Shown here piece after piece: positions 25,901-34,096 of a DNA stretch of 64,000 nucleotides. This stretch comes from Saccharothrix violaceirubra. Lineage in GTDB: Bacteria; Actinomycetota; Actinomycetes; Mycobacteriales; Pseudonocardiaceae. The notes under the pieces were generated by a model. It made no database searches. It saw nothing but the letters and a program-made list of their open reading frames with translations, and was not told the origin of the DNA. The stretch is taken from assembly GCF_014203755.1 (NCBI RefSeq), contig NZ_JACHJS010000001.1:4774001-4838000 (forward strand). Direction: 5' to 3'. The position numbers and the translations under genes are program-made. Every line of letters begins with the position of its first letter. Position 1 is the first letter of the stretch.

Positions 25901-26498
25901 CGGGCTCGGGCGTGCGCAGCGACGCGCAGTACACCGGCAGCGGACGCCCGCCCCGTTCCTCGATCGCGTCGCACAGCGCGTGCACGAACGCGGTGTTCCC
26001 GGCCACGTGGTGCGCCCGGTAGTACAGGACGGCGACGGTCGGCCCGTCGCCCGCGGGCGCGGACCGGTCCAGCACGCCCCACGTGGGCGCGGCCACCGGC
26101 GGCGCGAAGCCGAAACCGGTCAGCAGGACCGTGTCGGACAGGAACCGGTGCAGCTCGGCGAGGTTGGCCGGGCCGCCGTGGGCCAGGTAGGCGTGCGCCT
26201 CGGCGCAGACGCCGCCGGGCACGGTCGACAGCTCCATGAGCTGCGCGTCCGGGTTCTGCTCGCCGCCGAGCACCACGACCGGGCGCGGGCCGGCCAGCAG
26301 CGCGTCCAGGCCCTCCTCCCACATGCGCCGACCGCCGAGGATGCGCACGACGACCAGGTCCACGCCCTCGACCAGCGCCGGCAGGTCGTCCACGCCGAGC
26401 CGGGCCGGGTTGCCCAACCGGTAGTCGGCGCCGCTGGAACGGGCGGACAGCAGGTCCGTGTCGGAGGTCGACAGCAGCAGGATCACGTACGGCTCCAT
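22929..26498 (-). CDS. cobN: Cobaltochelatase subunit CobN
   Basis: 1189 residues, normal for CobN. It is the large subunit of the ATP-dependent aerobic cobaltochelatase, which inserts cobalt into hydrogenobyrinic acid a,c-diamide. Signature segments include ILLLSTSDTDLLSARSSGA at the start, VVVMVQPPRGFGENPIAIYH, DAVVHVGKHGNLEWLPGKAV with the family histidines, SVDPKAVPSRLAWETGQAMA and YDIGEDLPG. The ATG at 26498 is chosen because the family starts just before the ILLLST motif; a longer upstream reading overlaps the riboswitch. The CobS/CobT or ChlI/D partners are not in this window. A cobalamin riboswitch precedes it, and a LacI-family gene follows on the same transcript. Confidence 0.95.
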   Translation of the reverse strand: MEPYVILLLSTSDTDLLSARSSGADYRLGNPARLGVDDLPALVEGVDLVVVRILGGRRMWEEGLDALLAGPRPVVVLGGEQNPDAQLMELSTVPGGVCAEAHAYLAHGGPANLAELHRFLSDTVLLTGFGFAPPVAAPTWGVLDRSAPAGDGPTVAVLYYRAHHVAGNTAFVHALCDAIEERGGRPLPVYCASLRTPEPELLAELGKADALVVTVLAAGGTKPATASAGGDDDAWDVGALAALDIPILQGLCLTSSRADWADNDDGLSPLDTATQVAIPEFDGRIITVPFSFKEVDEDGLTVYVADPERASRVAGIAVRHGRLRHIPAAEKRIVVMLSAYPTKHSRIGNAVGLDTPASVVRLLKALRDNGYDIGEDLPGVDNQDGDALIHALIAAGGQDADWLTEAQLQGNPVRLPAARYREWYGTLPADFRDEIEGHWGAAPGELFVDRSRDRDGEIVLAALRSGNVVVMVQPPRGFGENPIAIYHDPELPPSHHYLGAYRWLESEFGADAVVHVGKHGNLEWLPGKAVGLSAGCGPDAALGDLPLVYPFLVNDPGEGTQAKRRVHATLVDHLVPPMARADSYGDIARLEQLLDEHGNIAAMDPAKLPAIRAQIWTLIQAAKLDHDLGLTDRPHDAEFDDLILHVDGWLCEIKDVQIRDGLHVLGQVPTGVDRVNLVLAILQAKQMWAGRSALPGLREALGLADSSRTSVDAVEERARELVQAMEDADWDVAVARSLTDDADVAAILEFAAVEVVPRLARTTDELTNVLHALNGGYVPAGPSGSPLRGLVNVLPTGRNFYSVDPKAVPSRLAWETGQAMADSLLERYRADHDGEWPASVGLSVWGTSAMRTSGDDVAEVLALLGVRPTWDEQSRRVTGLEVVDPDELGRPRVDVTVRISGFFRDAFPHVVALLDDAVRLVAALDEPDGSNFVRAHAQADLAAHGDERRATLRIFGSKPGAYGAGILPLIDSRNWRGDEDLAEVYAVWGGYAYGRGVEGVAARTDMETAYKRISVAAKNIDTREHDIADSDDYFQYHGGMVATVRALTGKAPAAYVGDSTRPDAVRTRTLHEETNRIFRARVVNPRWLAAMRKHGYKGAFELAATVDYLFGFDATTGVVADWMYEKLTESYVLDPENRKFLEESNPWALHGIAERLLEAADRGLWEHPSAETLDSLKEIYLKTEGDLED

Positions 26499-26527
26499 CC
26501 CTCGGGGGTCCGCGCCCCAGGTCGAAA

Positions 26528-26645
26528 GGGGACGGCGAAGCGGAGTTCCTGACTCCCGGGACACCTCGCCCCGGTCACAGTGGCGGGACCGCGCCGGATT
26601 CGCACCGGCTTCCTCCTGCTGCTTCGCCGTTCGGGAGTCACCCTA
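26528..26645 (-). promoter_or_regulatory. Cobalamin riboswitch upstream of cobN
   Basis: The minus strand reads GGTGCGAATCCGGCGCGGTC, CCGCCACTGTGACCGG and then GGGAGTCAGGAACTCC. These are the conserved core and 3' box of the cobalamin riboswitch class. It ends about 30 nt before the cobN start. Binding of adenosylcobalamin or a related corrinoid should reduce cobN expression, probably by hiding the start region. The divergent cobG transcript does not carry it. Confidence 0.93.
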
Positions 26646-26667
26646 ACCGCCACGTAGCATCCAGCCC

Positions 26668-27678
26668 ATGCCCCAGGACCGCGTCCGCCCGGACGCCTGC
26701 CCCGGCGCCGTCGACGTGCACCACGCCGCCGACGGCGGGCTGGCGCGCGTGCGGGTGCCCGGCGGGGTGCTCGACGCCGACCGGTTCGCCGTGCTGCGCA
26801 CCGCCGCACTCGATCTCGGCGACGGCACGCTCGAACTCACCTCACGGGCGAACGTGCAGGTCAGAGGCCTGGCACCGGGTACGGAGCACGAGCTGGGCGC
26901 CCGGCTGCGCGCCGCCGGACTGCTGCCCTCGGCCACCCACGAGCGCATGCGCAACATCGTCGCCGCACCGCTGGACGACAACGTCGACCTGGTGGCCGCG
27001 ATCGACCGGGGACTGTGCGCGACACCGCAGCTCGCCGACCTGCCGGGCCGGTTCCTGATCACGGTCGGCGCGGCCGTCGCGGGCTTGGGCGGCGACATCG
27101 GCCTGGTCGACGACGTGCTGCTGCTCGCCGGGCAGGACACGGGCGTGCGGGTCGCCGACCCGGTGGCCGCCGTGCTCACCGCCGCCCGGCTGTTCGCCGA
27201 CATCAGGGGCACGGCGTGGCGGTTGTCCGAAGTGGACGGTGGTGTGGCCCGGATCACGGCCGTGCTGGGCACCTCCGACGCCGAGCGTCTCACGCCGACT
27301 GTGACCCCCGTCGCACCGGGACCGGTCGGCGACCGCGTCGTGGCCGGTGTCCCGCTGGGCCGACTGGACGCACGACTGCTCGCCGGCGTACCCGTGCGGC
27401 TGACGCCGTGGCGTTCGGTGGTCGTCCCGGCGGGCACCGACACCACCGGGCTGTTCACCGACGCGGCGTCCCCGTGGCACGGCGTGACCGCGTGCACCGG
27501 CCGGCCGGGCTGCGCGAAATCGCTCGCGGACGTGCGCGCGGACGCCGCGCGCTGGATCGACAGGCGGCCCCACCAGGGCCGGGTGCACTGGTCGGGCTGC
27601 GCACGCCGCTGTGGCCGCCCGTCCGGTGCCGTCGTGGAGTACGTCGCGACCGGCGACGGGTACGAGGAGATCAGGTGA
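26668..27678 (+). CDS. cobG: Precorrin-3B synthase CobG
   Basis: 336 residues from ATG 26668. It belongs to the nitrite/sulfite-reductase-like ferredoxin family; CobG oxidises precorrin-3A with O2 to form the hydroxy-lactone precorrin-3B in the aerobic B12 pathway. The 4Fe-4S/sirohaem-type cysteines are seen in [20 protein letters not shown] and [12 protein letters not shown], giving C-x5-C and C-x3-C. An N-terminal repeat domain ([20 protein letters not shown]) is typical. Its stop overlaps cobH as GTGA, so cobG-cobH-cobIJ are one unit, divergent from cobN. Confidence 0.93.
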   Translation: MPQDRVRPDACPGAVDVHHAADGGLARVRVPGGVLDADRFAVLRTAALDLGDGTLELTSRANVQVRGLAPGTEHELGARLRAAGLLPSATHERMRNIVAAPLDDNVDLVAAIDRGLCATPQLADLPGRFLITVGAAVAGLGGDIGLVDDVLLLAGQDTGVRVADPVAAVLTAARLFADIRGTAWRLSEVDGGVARITAVLGTSDAERLTPTVTPVAPGPVGDRVVAGVPLGRLDARLLAGVPVRLTPWRSVVVPAGTDTTGLFTDAASPWHGVTACTGRPGCAKSLADVRADAARWIDRRPHQGRVHWSGCARRCGRPSGAVVEYVATGDGYEEIR

Positions 27679-28301
27679 CCGACTACGTCCGGGACGGCGC
27701 GGAGATCTACCGCCGTTCGTTCGCCACCATCCGCGCCGAGGCGGACCTGTCCGGGCTGCCGGACGACGTCGCCCGGGTCGCGGTGCGCATGATCCACGCG
27801 TGCGGGATGGTCGACCTCGTCGCCGACCTGGCCTACTCCCCCGACGTCGTCGCCACGGCGCGCGCCGCCCTGCTCGCCGGCGCCCCGATCCTGTGCGACG
27901 CCAAGATGGTCGCCGCGGGCGTGACGCGTCGGCGGCTCCCGAACGACAACGAGGTGCTGTGCGCGCTGGACGACCCGCGCGTGCCGGACCTGGCCCGGGA
28001 ACTGGGCAACACCCGCAGCGTGGCCGCGCTCGACCTGCTCGCCGACCGCTTCGCGGGCGCCGTGGTCGCGATCGGCAACGCCCCGACCGCGTTGTTCCAC
28101 CTGCTGGACCTGATCCGGGCCGGCGCCCCGAAACCCGCCGCCGTACTGGGCGTGCCGGTCGGCTTCATCGGCGCGGCCGAGTCCAAGGAGGCGTTGGCGG
28201 ACAACGACCTCGGCCTGGAGTACCTGGTCGTGCGCGGTCGGCGCGGGGGCAGCGCCATGACCGCGGCGGCCCTGAACGCGATCGCGAGCGAGGAAGAATG
28301 A
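27675..28301 (+). CDS. cobH: Precorrin-8X methylmutase CobH
   Basis: 208 residues from GTG 27675. It moves the C11 methyl group to C12 in precorrin-8X to yield hydrogenobyrinic acid. The active-site histidine is His41 in [12 protein letters not shown], and the family motifs [36 protein letters not shown] and [16 protein letters not shown] are intact. Both ends overlap the neighbouring genes by four bases, so cobG, cobH and cobIJ are coupled. It is cytosolic. Confidence 0.95.
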   Translation: MTDYVRDGAEIYRRSFATIRAEADLSGLPDDVARVAVRMIHACGMVDLVADLAYSPDVVATARAALLAGAPILCDAKMVAAGVTRRRLPNDNEVLCALDDPRVPDLARELGNTRSVAALDLLADRFAGAVVAIGNAPTALFHLLDLIRAGAPKPAAVLGVPVGFIGAAESKEALADNDLGLEYLVVRGRRGGSAMTAAALNAIASEEE

Positions 28302-29752
28302 CCGGCAGGCTGTACGGGGTCGGCGTCGGACCCGGCGACCCGGAACTGGTGACCGTCAAGGCGGCCCGGCTGATCCGGGACGCGGACGTGGTCGTCTACC
28401 ACAGCGCGCGGCACGGCCGCAGCGTCGCGCGCGGCATCGCCGAGCCCTACCTGCGCGAAGGCCAGGTCGAGGAACAGCTCGTCTACCCGGTCACGACCGA
28501 GGACAGCGACGACTACCAGGGCGAGATGGACGCGTTCTACGCCGAGTGCGCGGCCCGGCTGGCCGCACACCTGGACGCCGGACGCGACGTGGTCGTACTG
28601 GCGGCGGGCGACCCGCTCTTCTACGGCTCGTACATGCACCTGCACAAGCGGTTGGCGCACCGGTACGAGACCGAGGTCGTCCCCGGCGTCACGTCGGTGA
28701 GCGCGGGCGCGGCCGTGCTCGGCACGCCGTTGGTCGAGCGGGACGAGGTGCTCACCGTGCTGCCCGGCACGCTGCCCCCGGCCGCGCTCGTCGGGCACCT
28801 GTCCCACGGCGACCCCGTGGCGATCATGAAGCTGGGGCGGACGTTCCCGGCCGTGCGCGAGGCGTTGGAGCGCACCGGACGCCTGGACGAAGCCTGGTAC
28901 GTGGAGCGCGCGACCACCGGCCGCCAGCGCACCGCGCCACTGTCCGAAGTGGATCCCGACGGCGTGCCGTACTTCTCGTTGGCACTGCTGCCCAGCGGCC
29001 CGCCGGCGCCCACGGGCGAGGGCGAGGTGGTCGTCGTCGGCCTGGGCCCGGCCGGGCCGGAGTGGCTGACGCCGCAGGCCCGCCGCGCGTTGGCCGAGGC
29101 CGACGACCTCGTGGGCTACGTGACGTACTTGGACCGCGTGCCGGTGTCGGCACGGCAACGTCGGCACGCCTCGGACAACCGGGTCGAGTCCGAACGGGCG
29201 GCGTTCGCGCTCGACCTGGCCAAGCGCGGCCGTCGGGTCGCGGTCGTGTCCTCGGGCGACCCGGGCGTGTTCGCCATGGCCAGCGCGGTGCTGGAGGTCG
29301 CGGCCGAGCCCGAGTACGCCGACGTGCCCGTGCGCGTGCTGCCCGGCCTGACCGCCGCCCACGCGGTCGCGAGCCGCGCCGGCGCACCGTTGGGCCACGA
29401 CTACGCCGTGGTGTCGCTGTCGGACCGGCTCAAGCCGTGGGAGGTGATCGCCGAACGCCTGGAGGCCGCCGCACGCGCCGACCTCGTGCTCGCGCTCTAC
29501 AACCCGGCTTCGCGCACCCGCACGTGGCAGGTGGCGGCGGCCCGCGACCTGCTGCTCGCGCACCGCTCGCCGGACACGCCCGTGGTGATCGGCCGGGACG
29601 TGGGCGGACCCGAGGAGACCGTGCGCGTCGTGCGGCTGGCGGACCTGGACGCGACCACGGTCGACATGCGGTGCCTGCTGATCGTGGGGTCCTCGCGGAC
29701 CCGGATCTCCGCGCGCGGCACGGTGTTCACCCCGCGCCGCTACCCCCGGTGA
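28298..29752 (+). CDS. cobIJ: CobI-CobJ fusion: precorrin-2 C20- and precorrin-3B C17-methyltransferase
   Basis: 484 residues, a natural fusion common in actinomycetes. Residues 1-235 are the CobI half ([51 protein letters not shown]). Residues 243-484 are the CobJ half ([54 protein letters not shown]). Both use S-adenosylmethionine. CobI acts before CobG and CobJ directly after it, so the operon gathers consecutive steps. The end of the gene overlaps that of cobK by 26 nt tail to tail. Confidence 0.95.
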   Translation: MTGRLYGVGVGPGDPELVTVKAARLIRDADVVVYHSARHGRSVARGIAEPYLREGQVEEQLVYPVTTEDSDDYQGEMDAFYAECAARLAAHLDAGRDVVVLAAGDPLFYGSYMHLHKRLAHRYETEVVPGVTSVSAGAAVLGTPLVERDEVLTVLPGTLPPAALVGHLSHGDPVAIMKLGRTFPAVREALERTGRLDEAWYVERATTGRQRTAPLSEVDPDGVPYFSLALLPSGPPAPTGEGEVVVVGLGPAGPEWLTPQARRALAEADDLVGYVTYLDRVPVSARQRRHASDNRVESERAAFALDLAKRGRRVAVVSSGDPGVFAMASAVLEVAAEPEYADVPVRVLPGLTAAHAVASRAGAPLGHDYAVVSLSDRLKPWEVIAERLEAAARADLVLALYNPASRTRTWQVAAARDLLLAHRSPDTPVVIGRDVGGPEETVRVVRLADLDATTVDMRCLLIVGSSRTRISARGTVFTPRRYPR

Positions 29753-30440
29753 GCCACGCGACGGCCTCGCCCACCGTGCCCACGCTCGGCGCGTCGGGCA
29801 CGGGCGGGCGGCGCACGAGCACGACCGGCAGGCCGAGGTGACGGGCGGCGGCGAGCTTGGCGGCGGTCATGGCGCCGCCGCTGTCCTTGGTGACCACGAC
29901 CTCGATCCCGTGTGCCCGCAACAACTCCAGCTCACCGTCCACTGTGTACGGACCACGGTCGAGCAGGACCTGGACGCCGGGCACCGGCGGGTCGGGCGGG
30001 TCGACCGTGCGGGCCACACCCGAGGCGAACGCGGCCAGCTCCTGGCGTCCGGTGGTGATGAACGCCCGCCGACCGGCCACGGCCGCCGCCGCTTCGCGCA
30101 CGGAGTCGACCCAGTGCCAGTCGTCGCCGGGCACCGGCGTCCAGCCGGGTCGGCGCAGGAGCAGGAACGGCACGCCCGCCTCGCGCGTGGCGGCGAACGC
30201 GTTGGCGGTGATGCGCCCGGCGAACGGGTGGGTGGCGTCGACCACCGCGTCGACCGCCTCCCGGCGCAGGTAGGCGAGCAGTCCGGGCACGCCGCCGAAC
30301 CCGCCGATCCGCACCTCGCCGACCGGCAGCCGGGGCGCGGCCACCCGACCGGCCAGCGACGACACGACCCGCAAGCCGGTCAGCGCCGCCGCGAGCGCCC
30401 GGCCCTCGCCCGTGCCACCCAGTACGAGCAGGGTCCTCAT
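29727..30440 (-). CDS. cobK: Precorrin-6A reductase CobK
   Basis: 237 residues from ATG 30440. It is an NADPH-dependent reductase of precorrin-6A. Motifs: MRTLLVLGGTGEGRALAAAL, VDATHPFAGRITANAFAA, LLLRRPGW, FITTGRQELAAFA and VVTKDSGGAMTAAKLAAARH. The start is 17 nt from the start of the divergent cbiD gene, so the two must share a very compact promoter region. The 3' end overlaps cobIJ on the other strand. Confidence 0.94.
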   Translation of the reverse strand: MRTLLVLGGTGEGRALAAALTGLRVVSSLAGRVAAPRLPVGEVRIGGFGGVPGLLAYLRREAVDAVVDATHPFAGRITANAFAATREAGVPFLLLRRPGWTPVPGDDWHWVDSVREAAAAVAGRRAFITTGRQELAAFASGVARTVDPPDPPVPGVQVLLDRGPYTVDGELELLRAHGIEVVVTKDSGGAMTAAKLAAARHLGLPVVLVRRPPVPDAPSVGTVGEAVAWLTGGSGAG

Positions 30441-30457
30441 GGCCGGCGCATCCTGTC

Positions 30458-31507
30458 GTGGTGACCCTGCGCTTCGGGTGGACCACCGGCGCCTGCGCGA
30501 CGGCGGCGACCACGGCCGCCTACACCGCGCTGCTGACCGGCGAATTCCCCGACCCGGTCGGCATCACGCTGCCCAAAGGGCGGACGCCCGAGTTCGCACT
30601 GGCCCGCGAGGAACTCCACGCGGACCGGGCGATGGCGGCGGTGGTCAAGGACGCGGGCGACGACCCGGACGTCACGCACGGCGCGCTGGTCCGCGCGACC
30701 GTCACGCACGGCGAGCCGGGCAGCGGCGTGGTGTTCCGCGCCGGGCCGGGTGTCGGCACGGTCACCAAACCCGGCCTGCCGCTGGACGTGGGCGAGCCCG
30801 CGATCAACCCGGTGCCGCGCCGGTTGATGCGCGAGCACGTGGCCCGGGTGGCGGCCGACCACGGCGGCACCGGGGACGTCGTGGTCGAGGTGTCCGTCGA
30901 CCACGGCGAGGAACTGGCCAAGCGCACGTGGAACCCCCGCCTGGGCATCCTGGGCGGCCTGTCGATCCTGGGCACGACGGGCGTCGTCGTGCCGTACTCG
31001 TGCTCGGCGTGGATCGACAGCATCCGGCGCGGCGTCGACGTCGCGCGGGCCGCCGGGTACACGCACGTGGCCGGGTGCACCGGCAGCACGTCCGAGAAGG
31101 TGGCCGCCGAGCTGCACGGCCTGCCCGAGGACGCGTTGCTGGACATGGGCGACTTCGCGGGCGCGGTGCTCAAGTACCTCAAGCGGCACCCCGTGCCCCG
31201 GCTGACCATCGCGGGCGGCGTGGGCAAGCTGTCCAAGCTCGCGGACGGCCACCTGGACCTGCACTCCGGCCGGTCGCAGGTGAACCTGGAGTTCCTGGCG
31301 TCGCTGGCGCCCGACCTGGCCGCCGAGATCCGCGAGGCGAACACCGCGCTCGGGGCGTTGCGCGTGTGCCAGGCGGCCGGTGTGCCCTTGGGCGACCTGA
31401 TCGCCGCGCGCGCCAAGGAAACCGCCGACGGTGTCCTGCGCGGCACGCCGGTGGCCGTGGACATCGTGGTGATCGACCGCGCGGGCGTGATCGTCGGCCG
31501 GGCCTAG
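30458..31507 (+). CDS. cbiD: Cobalt-precorrin-5B C1-methyltransferase-type enzyme CbiD
   Basis: 349 residues, starting with GTG 30458 or the adjoining GTG 30461. Motifs: LRFGWTTGACATAATTAAYT at the N-terminus, PINPVPRRLMREH-like EPAINPVPRRLMREHVARVA, LGILGGLSILGTTGVVVPYS and VAGCTGSTSEKVA. CbiD was defined in the anaerobic pathway, where it methylates C1. Here it sits among oxygen-dependent cob genes, and no CobF is seen, so it probably does the C1 methylation in this organism; that role is inference from gene content. Confidence 0.92.
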   Translation: MVTLRFGWTTGACATAATTAAYTALLTGEFPDPVGITLPKGRTPEFALAREELHADRAMAAVVKDAGDDPDVTHGALVRATVTHGEPGSGVVFRAGPGVGTVTKPGLPLDVGEPAINPVPRRLMREHVARVAADHGGTGDVVVEVSVDHGEELAKRTWNPRLGILGGLSILGTTGVVVPYSCSAWIDSIRRGVDVARAAGYTHVAGCTGSTSEKVAAELHGLPEDALLDMGDFAGAVLKYLKRHPVPRLTIAGGVGKLSKLADGHLDLHSGRSQVNLEFLASLAPDLAAEIREANTALGALRVCQAAGVPLGDLIAARAKETADGVLRGTPVAVDIVVIDRAGVIVGRA

Positions 31508-31576
31508 GCATCCGGCCAGGTCCGAACTCCGAACCGACGGCCACAGCGGGCGCGGGTCCGGCCGGACGTCCGGCGT

Positions 31577-31606
31577 GCCGGGCGCCTCTTCGGACGCCCG
31601 CCCGGC
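31577..31606. terminator. Hairpin between cbiD and cobM ends
   Basis: Perfect 8-bp stem gccgggcg / cgcccggc with a 14-nt loop, in the 100-nt gap between the convergent cbiD and cobM stops. Confidence 0.55.
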
Positions 31607-31608
31607 GC

Positions 31609-32352
31609 TCAGGACCGGCACCGGGCCGCCGAGTACAGGTGGCTGTCGACGAACCCCTCGGCCGCCAGCACCCGGCCCACCACGATGATCGCGGTCCGGC
31701 GCACGCCCGCGTCCAGCACCTGTCCGGCGATGTCGGCGAGCGTGCCGCGCAGCACGAGTTCGTCCTCGCGACTGGCCCGGGCGACCACCGCGACCGGGCA
31801 GTCCGGTCCGTAGTGCGGCAGCAGGTCCGCGACCACCTCGGTGATCCGCTGCACGGCCAGGTGCAGCACGAGCGTGGACCCGGTGCGCCCCAACGACTCC
31901 AGATCTTCACCGGGCGGCATGGGCGTGGCGCGTGCGGCCGTGCGGGTGAGCACCACGGTCTGCCCGACGCCGGGCACGGTCAGTTCCCGCTTGAGGCTCG
32001 CGGCGGCGGCGGCGAACGCGGGCACGCCCGGCGTCACGTCGTAGGGCACGCCGAGCGCGTCGAGCCGCCGCATCTGCTCGGCCATGGCGCTGAACACCGA
32101 CGGGTCGCCCGAGTGCAGGCGGGCCACGGCGTGCCCGGCCTCGTGGGCGGCCAGCAGTTCGGCCACGATCTCGTCGAGCGTGAGGTTCGCGGTGTCGACC
32201 AGCCGCGCGCCCGGCGGACAGTGGTCGAGCACCTCGACGGGCACCAACGCGCCCGCGTACAGGCAGACCGGCGCGGCGGCGATGAGCCTGGCCGCGCGCA
32301 ACGTCAACAGGTCGGCCGCGCCCGGCCCGGCGCCGATGAAGTGGACGGTCAC
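31609..32352 (-). CDS. cobM: Precorrin-4 C11-methyltransferase CobM
   Basis: 247 residues from GTG 32352. SAM-dependent tetrapyrrole methylase fold: [60 protein letters not shown] and [10 protein letters not shown]. It methylates C11 of precorrin-4. A 57-nt micro-ORF links it upstream to cobL; cobM's GTG overlaps the stop of that micro-ORF (GTGA). Confidence 0.95.
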   Translation of the reverse strand: MTVHFIGAGPGAADLLTLRAARLIAAAPVCLYAGALVPVEVLDHCPPGARLVDTANLTLDEIVAELLAAHEAGHAVARLHSGDPSVFSAMAEQMRRLDALGVPYDVTPGVPAFAAAAASLKRELTVPGVGQTVVLTRTAARATPMPPGEDLESLGRTGSTLVLHLAVQRITEVVADLLPHYGPDCPVAVVARASREDELVLRGTLADIAGQVLDAGVRRTAIIVVGRVLAAEGFVDSHLYSAARCRS

Positions 32353-32405
32353 GGGATCTCCTTCTCCACCGGCACGATCGCCGCGCCGACTGCCCGGGTG
32401 GTCAC
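32349..32405 (-). CDS. Micro-ORF between cobL and cobM
   Basis: 18 codons, [18 protein letters not shown] and stop, with GTGA overlaps to the cobL stop on one side and the cobM start on the other. Both junctions look alike: aaggagttcccgtgacc at cobL's end and aaggagatcccgtgacc at cobM's start. I read this as a duplicated coupling junction with a short filler kept in frame. The peptide itself probably has no function. Confidence 0.5.
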   Translation of the reverse strand: MTTRAVGAAIVPVEKEIP

Positions 32406-33547
32406 GGGAACTCCTTGCGCACGGACCAGATCGTCACCGGCAGCTGCGGGCGCCACGCGGTGAACCCGCCGACGGCCGCGTCCCGGCTCACCTCGATCCG
32501 GGTGAGCGAGCCGCCCAGCTCGCGCTGCCACCGCGTCAGCACCGCCTCGGACTCCAGGGTGACCGCGTTGGCCACGAGCCGTCCGCCGGTTTTCACGGCA
32601 CGCCAACAGGTTTCCACCGCACCCTCGGCCGTGACGCCACCGCCGATGAACACCGCGTCGGGCGCTTCGAAGTCGAGCACGTCGGGGCTCTCCCCCACCA
32701 CCACCCGGATCGTCGGCACGCCCAGGCTCCGGGCGTTGCGCGTGATCCGGGCGGCCCGGGATTCGTTGCGCTCCACGGCGATCGCCCGACAGGTCGGGTG
32801 CACCCGCGACCACTCCACGGCGAGGGAACCCGACCCCGCGCCGACGTCCCACAGCAACTCGCCCGGCCGGGGCGCGAGCAGGGCCAGGGTCACCGCGCGC
32901 ACCTCGCGCTTGGTGAGCTGGCCGTCGTGCTCGTAGGCGTCGTCGGGCAGGCCGGGCACGAGCGCGTACCCGCCTTCGCCGCACTCCACCGCCAGCACGT
33001 GCAGCGGGTCGGCGGACGGCAGGTCGTGGTGCACGCGTTCGAGCGGGCCGCCGAGCTGTTCCAGCACGGTGATCCGCGCGTCCCTGGCCACGGCCGCGAC
33101 CTCGGCGGGCACGCCGCCCAGCACCAGCACGCGCCGTCCGGGGTGCAGGAACGGCACCAGCGCCGCCGTCGGCCGACCGACCAGGCTCACCACGTCGACC
33201 GCGTCCAGCGCCCAGCCGAGCCGGGCGCAGGCCAGCGACGCGGACGACGGGTGCGGCACGGCCTTGACGCTCCCGGCGCCCAGCAGCCGCACCAGCGTCG
33301 AGCCGATGCCGTGGAACATCGGGTCCCCGCTGGCCAGCACGCACACGGCTTTGCCCGCCAGATCGTCGAGCAACGCCGGCAGGTTGGCCAGCAGCGGCGA
33401 GGGCAGCTTCACCCGCTCGTACTGGCCGGGCACGAGGGCCAGCTGCCGCCCGCTGCCCACGAGCACGTCGTGCGTGGCGACGAGGTGGCGGGTCGCGTCC
33501 GGCAGGCCGCCCCAGCCGTCCGCGCCGATGCCGACGACGGTGATCAC
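32402..33547 (-). CDS. cobL: Precorrin-6Y C5,15-methyltransferase (decarboxylating) CobL
   Basis: 381 residues from GTG 33547, which overlaps the stop of the PPOX gene as GTGA. The N-terminal CbiE half is a tetrapyrrole methylase ([40 protein letters not shown]). The C-terminal CbiT half is a class I methyltransferase ([50 protein letters not shown]). It adds methyls at C5 and C15 and removes the acetate carboxyl at C12. It lies in the order PPOX-cobL-micro-ORF-cobM, all overlapping. Confidence 0.95.
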   Translation of the reverse strand: MITVVGIGADGWGGLPDATRHLVATHDVLVGSGRQLALVPGQYERVKLPSPLLANLPALLDDLAGKAVCVLASGDPMFHGIGSTLVRLLGAGSVKAVPHPSSASLACARLGWALDAVDVVSLVGRPTAALVPFLHPGRRVLVLGGVPAEVAAVARDARITVLEQLGGPLERVHHDLPSADPLHVLAVECGEGGYALVPGLPDDAYEHDGQLTKREVRAVTLALLAPRPGELLWDVGAGSGSLAVEWSRVHPTCRAIAVERNESRAARITRNARSLGVPTIRVVVGESPDVLDFEAPDAVFIGGGVTAEGAVETCWRAVKTGGRLVANAVTLESEAVLTRWQRELGGSLTRIEVSRDAAVGGFTAWRPQLPVTIWSVRKEFP

Positions 33548-33942
33548 ACCGTGCCCAGCGCGCGGGTGACGACGATCTCGATCACGGCCCGCTCCGGGTT
33601 GGGTCGCGGCGTGCGGTAGCGGCGGGCGTAGCGCTCCTCCGCGTCGGCGACCGACGCGGCGTCGGTGCGCAGCACGGCCGTGCCCTCCAGCGTCGACCAC
33701 CGGGCGCCGTCGACCTGGCACACGACGGCACGGCCCGTGGCCACGACGTTGCGCGCCTTGCGCGACCCGCGCGAGGTGATCACCCGGGCGACGCCCGCGG
33801 CCACGTCCAGCGTGACGCCGACCGGGACCACGTGCGGTGTGCCGTCCGGTCGCAGCGTGGTCAGCGTGCACAGGTGGCGCTCGGCCCAGAACGTCGCGAA
33901 GTCCTCGCCCTTGCTCGACAACATGGGTGCATCATGCGACAT
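33544..33942 (-). CDS. PPOX-class/F420-dependent flavin-fold enzyme
   Basis: 132 residues from ATG 33942 (MLSS at 33924 is an alternative). Split-barrel fold of the pyridoxamine-phosphate-oxidase superfamily, TIGR03618-like: LCTLTTLRPDGTPHVVPVGV, SRGSRKARNVVATGRAVVCQ, ARWSTLEGTAVLRTDAA and EERYARRYR at the end. Actinobacterial members often use cofactor F420 rather than FMN. It is the first gene of the cobL-cobM transcript. A link with B12 chemistry is possible but not shown. Confidence 0.85.
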   Translation of the reverse strand: MSHDAPMLSSKGEDFATFWAERHLCTLTTLRPDGTPHVVPVGVTLDVAAGVARVITSRGSRKARNVVATGRAVVCQVDGARWSTLEGTAVLRTDAASVADAEERYARRYRTPRPNPERAVIEIVVTRALGTV

Positions 33943-33962
33943 CGACCCGCTACGCTGAAAAC

Positions 33963-34022
33963 GTGACGCAGCGATTTAGCCGCCCCCGGCCGGGAATCCC
34001 GGCCCTCGGGGCCGTGCGCTAG
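33963..34022 (+). CDS. Putative regulatory leader peptide before the PheS-like gene
   Basis: A 19-residue ORF, MTQRFSRPRPGIPALGAVR, with no ribosome binding site but a -10-like TACGCT about 8 nt before the GTG (a leaderless start). The peptide has a strong Arg-Pro repeat. It overlaps a perfect hairpin ggccggga-a-tcccggcc, and a terminator-like hairpin follows the stop, the arrangement expected for ribosome-mediated attenuation. The codon that would stall the ribosome cannot be named with certainty; Arg or Pro is the obvious candidate. Confidence 0.6.
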   Translation: MTQRFSRPRPGIPALGAVR

Positions 34023-34026
34023 TCCA

Positions 34027-34061
34027 CCCGCGGTCCCGTCGGCGGACCGGCGCGGGGGTTT
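34027..34061 (+). terminator. Attenuator-like hairpin in the leader of the PheS-like gene
   Basis: Two stacked stems, cccgc/gcggg and ggtcc/ggacc, with a 3-nt bulge and a 7-nt loop, followed by ggtttcc. It lies 5 nt after the leader stop and about 36 nt before the ligase start. Confidence 0.55.
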
Positions 34062-34096
34062 CCTCCGTCCACGCCGTTCCCGAGGGGATTCACCCG

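Noticed and set aside
22818..26552. 1244-codon rightward ORF
   Set aside because: Antisense to cobN; the composition is that of a shadow frame.
33963..34096. T-box riboswitch before the PheS-like gene
   Set aside because: No T-box consensus or specifier stem is recognisable, while a leader ORF with a terminator-like hairpin is.
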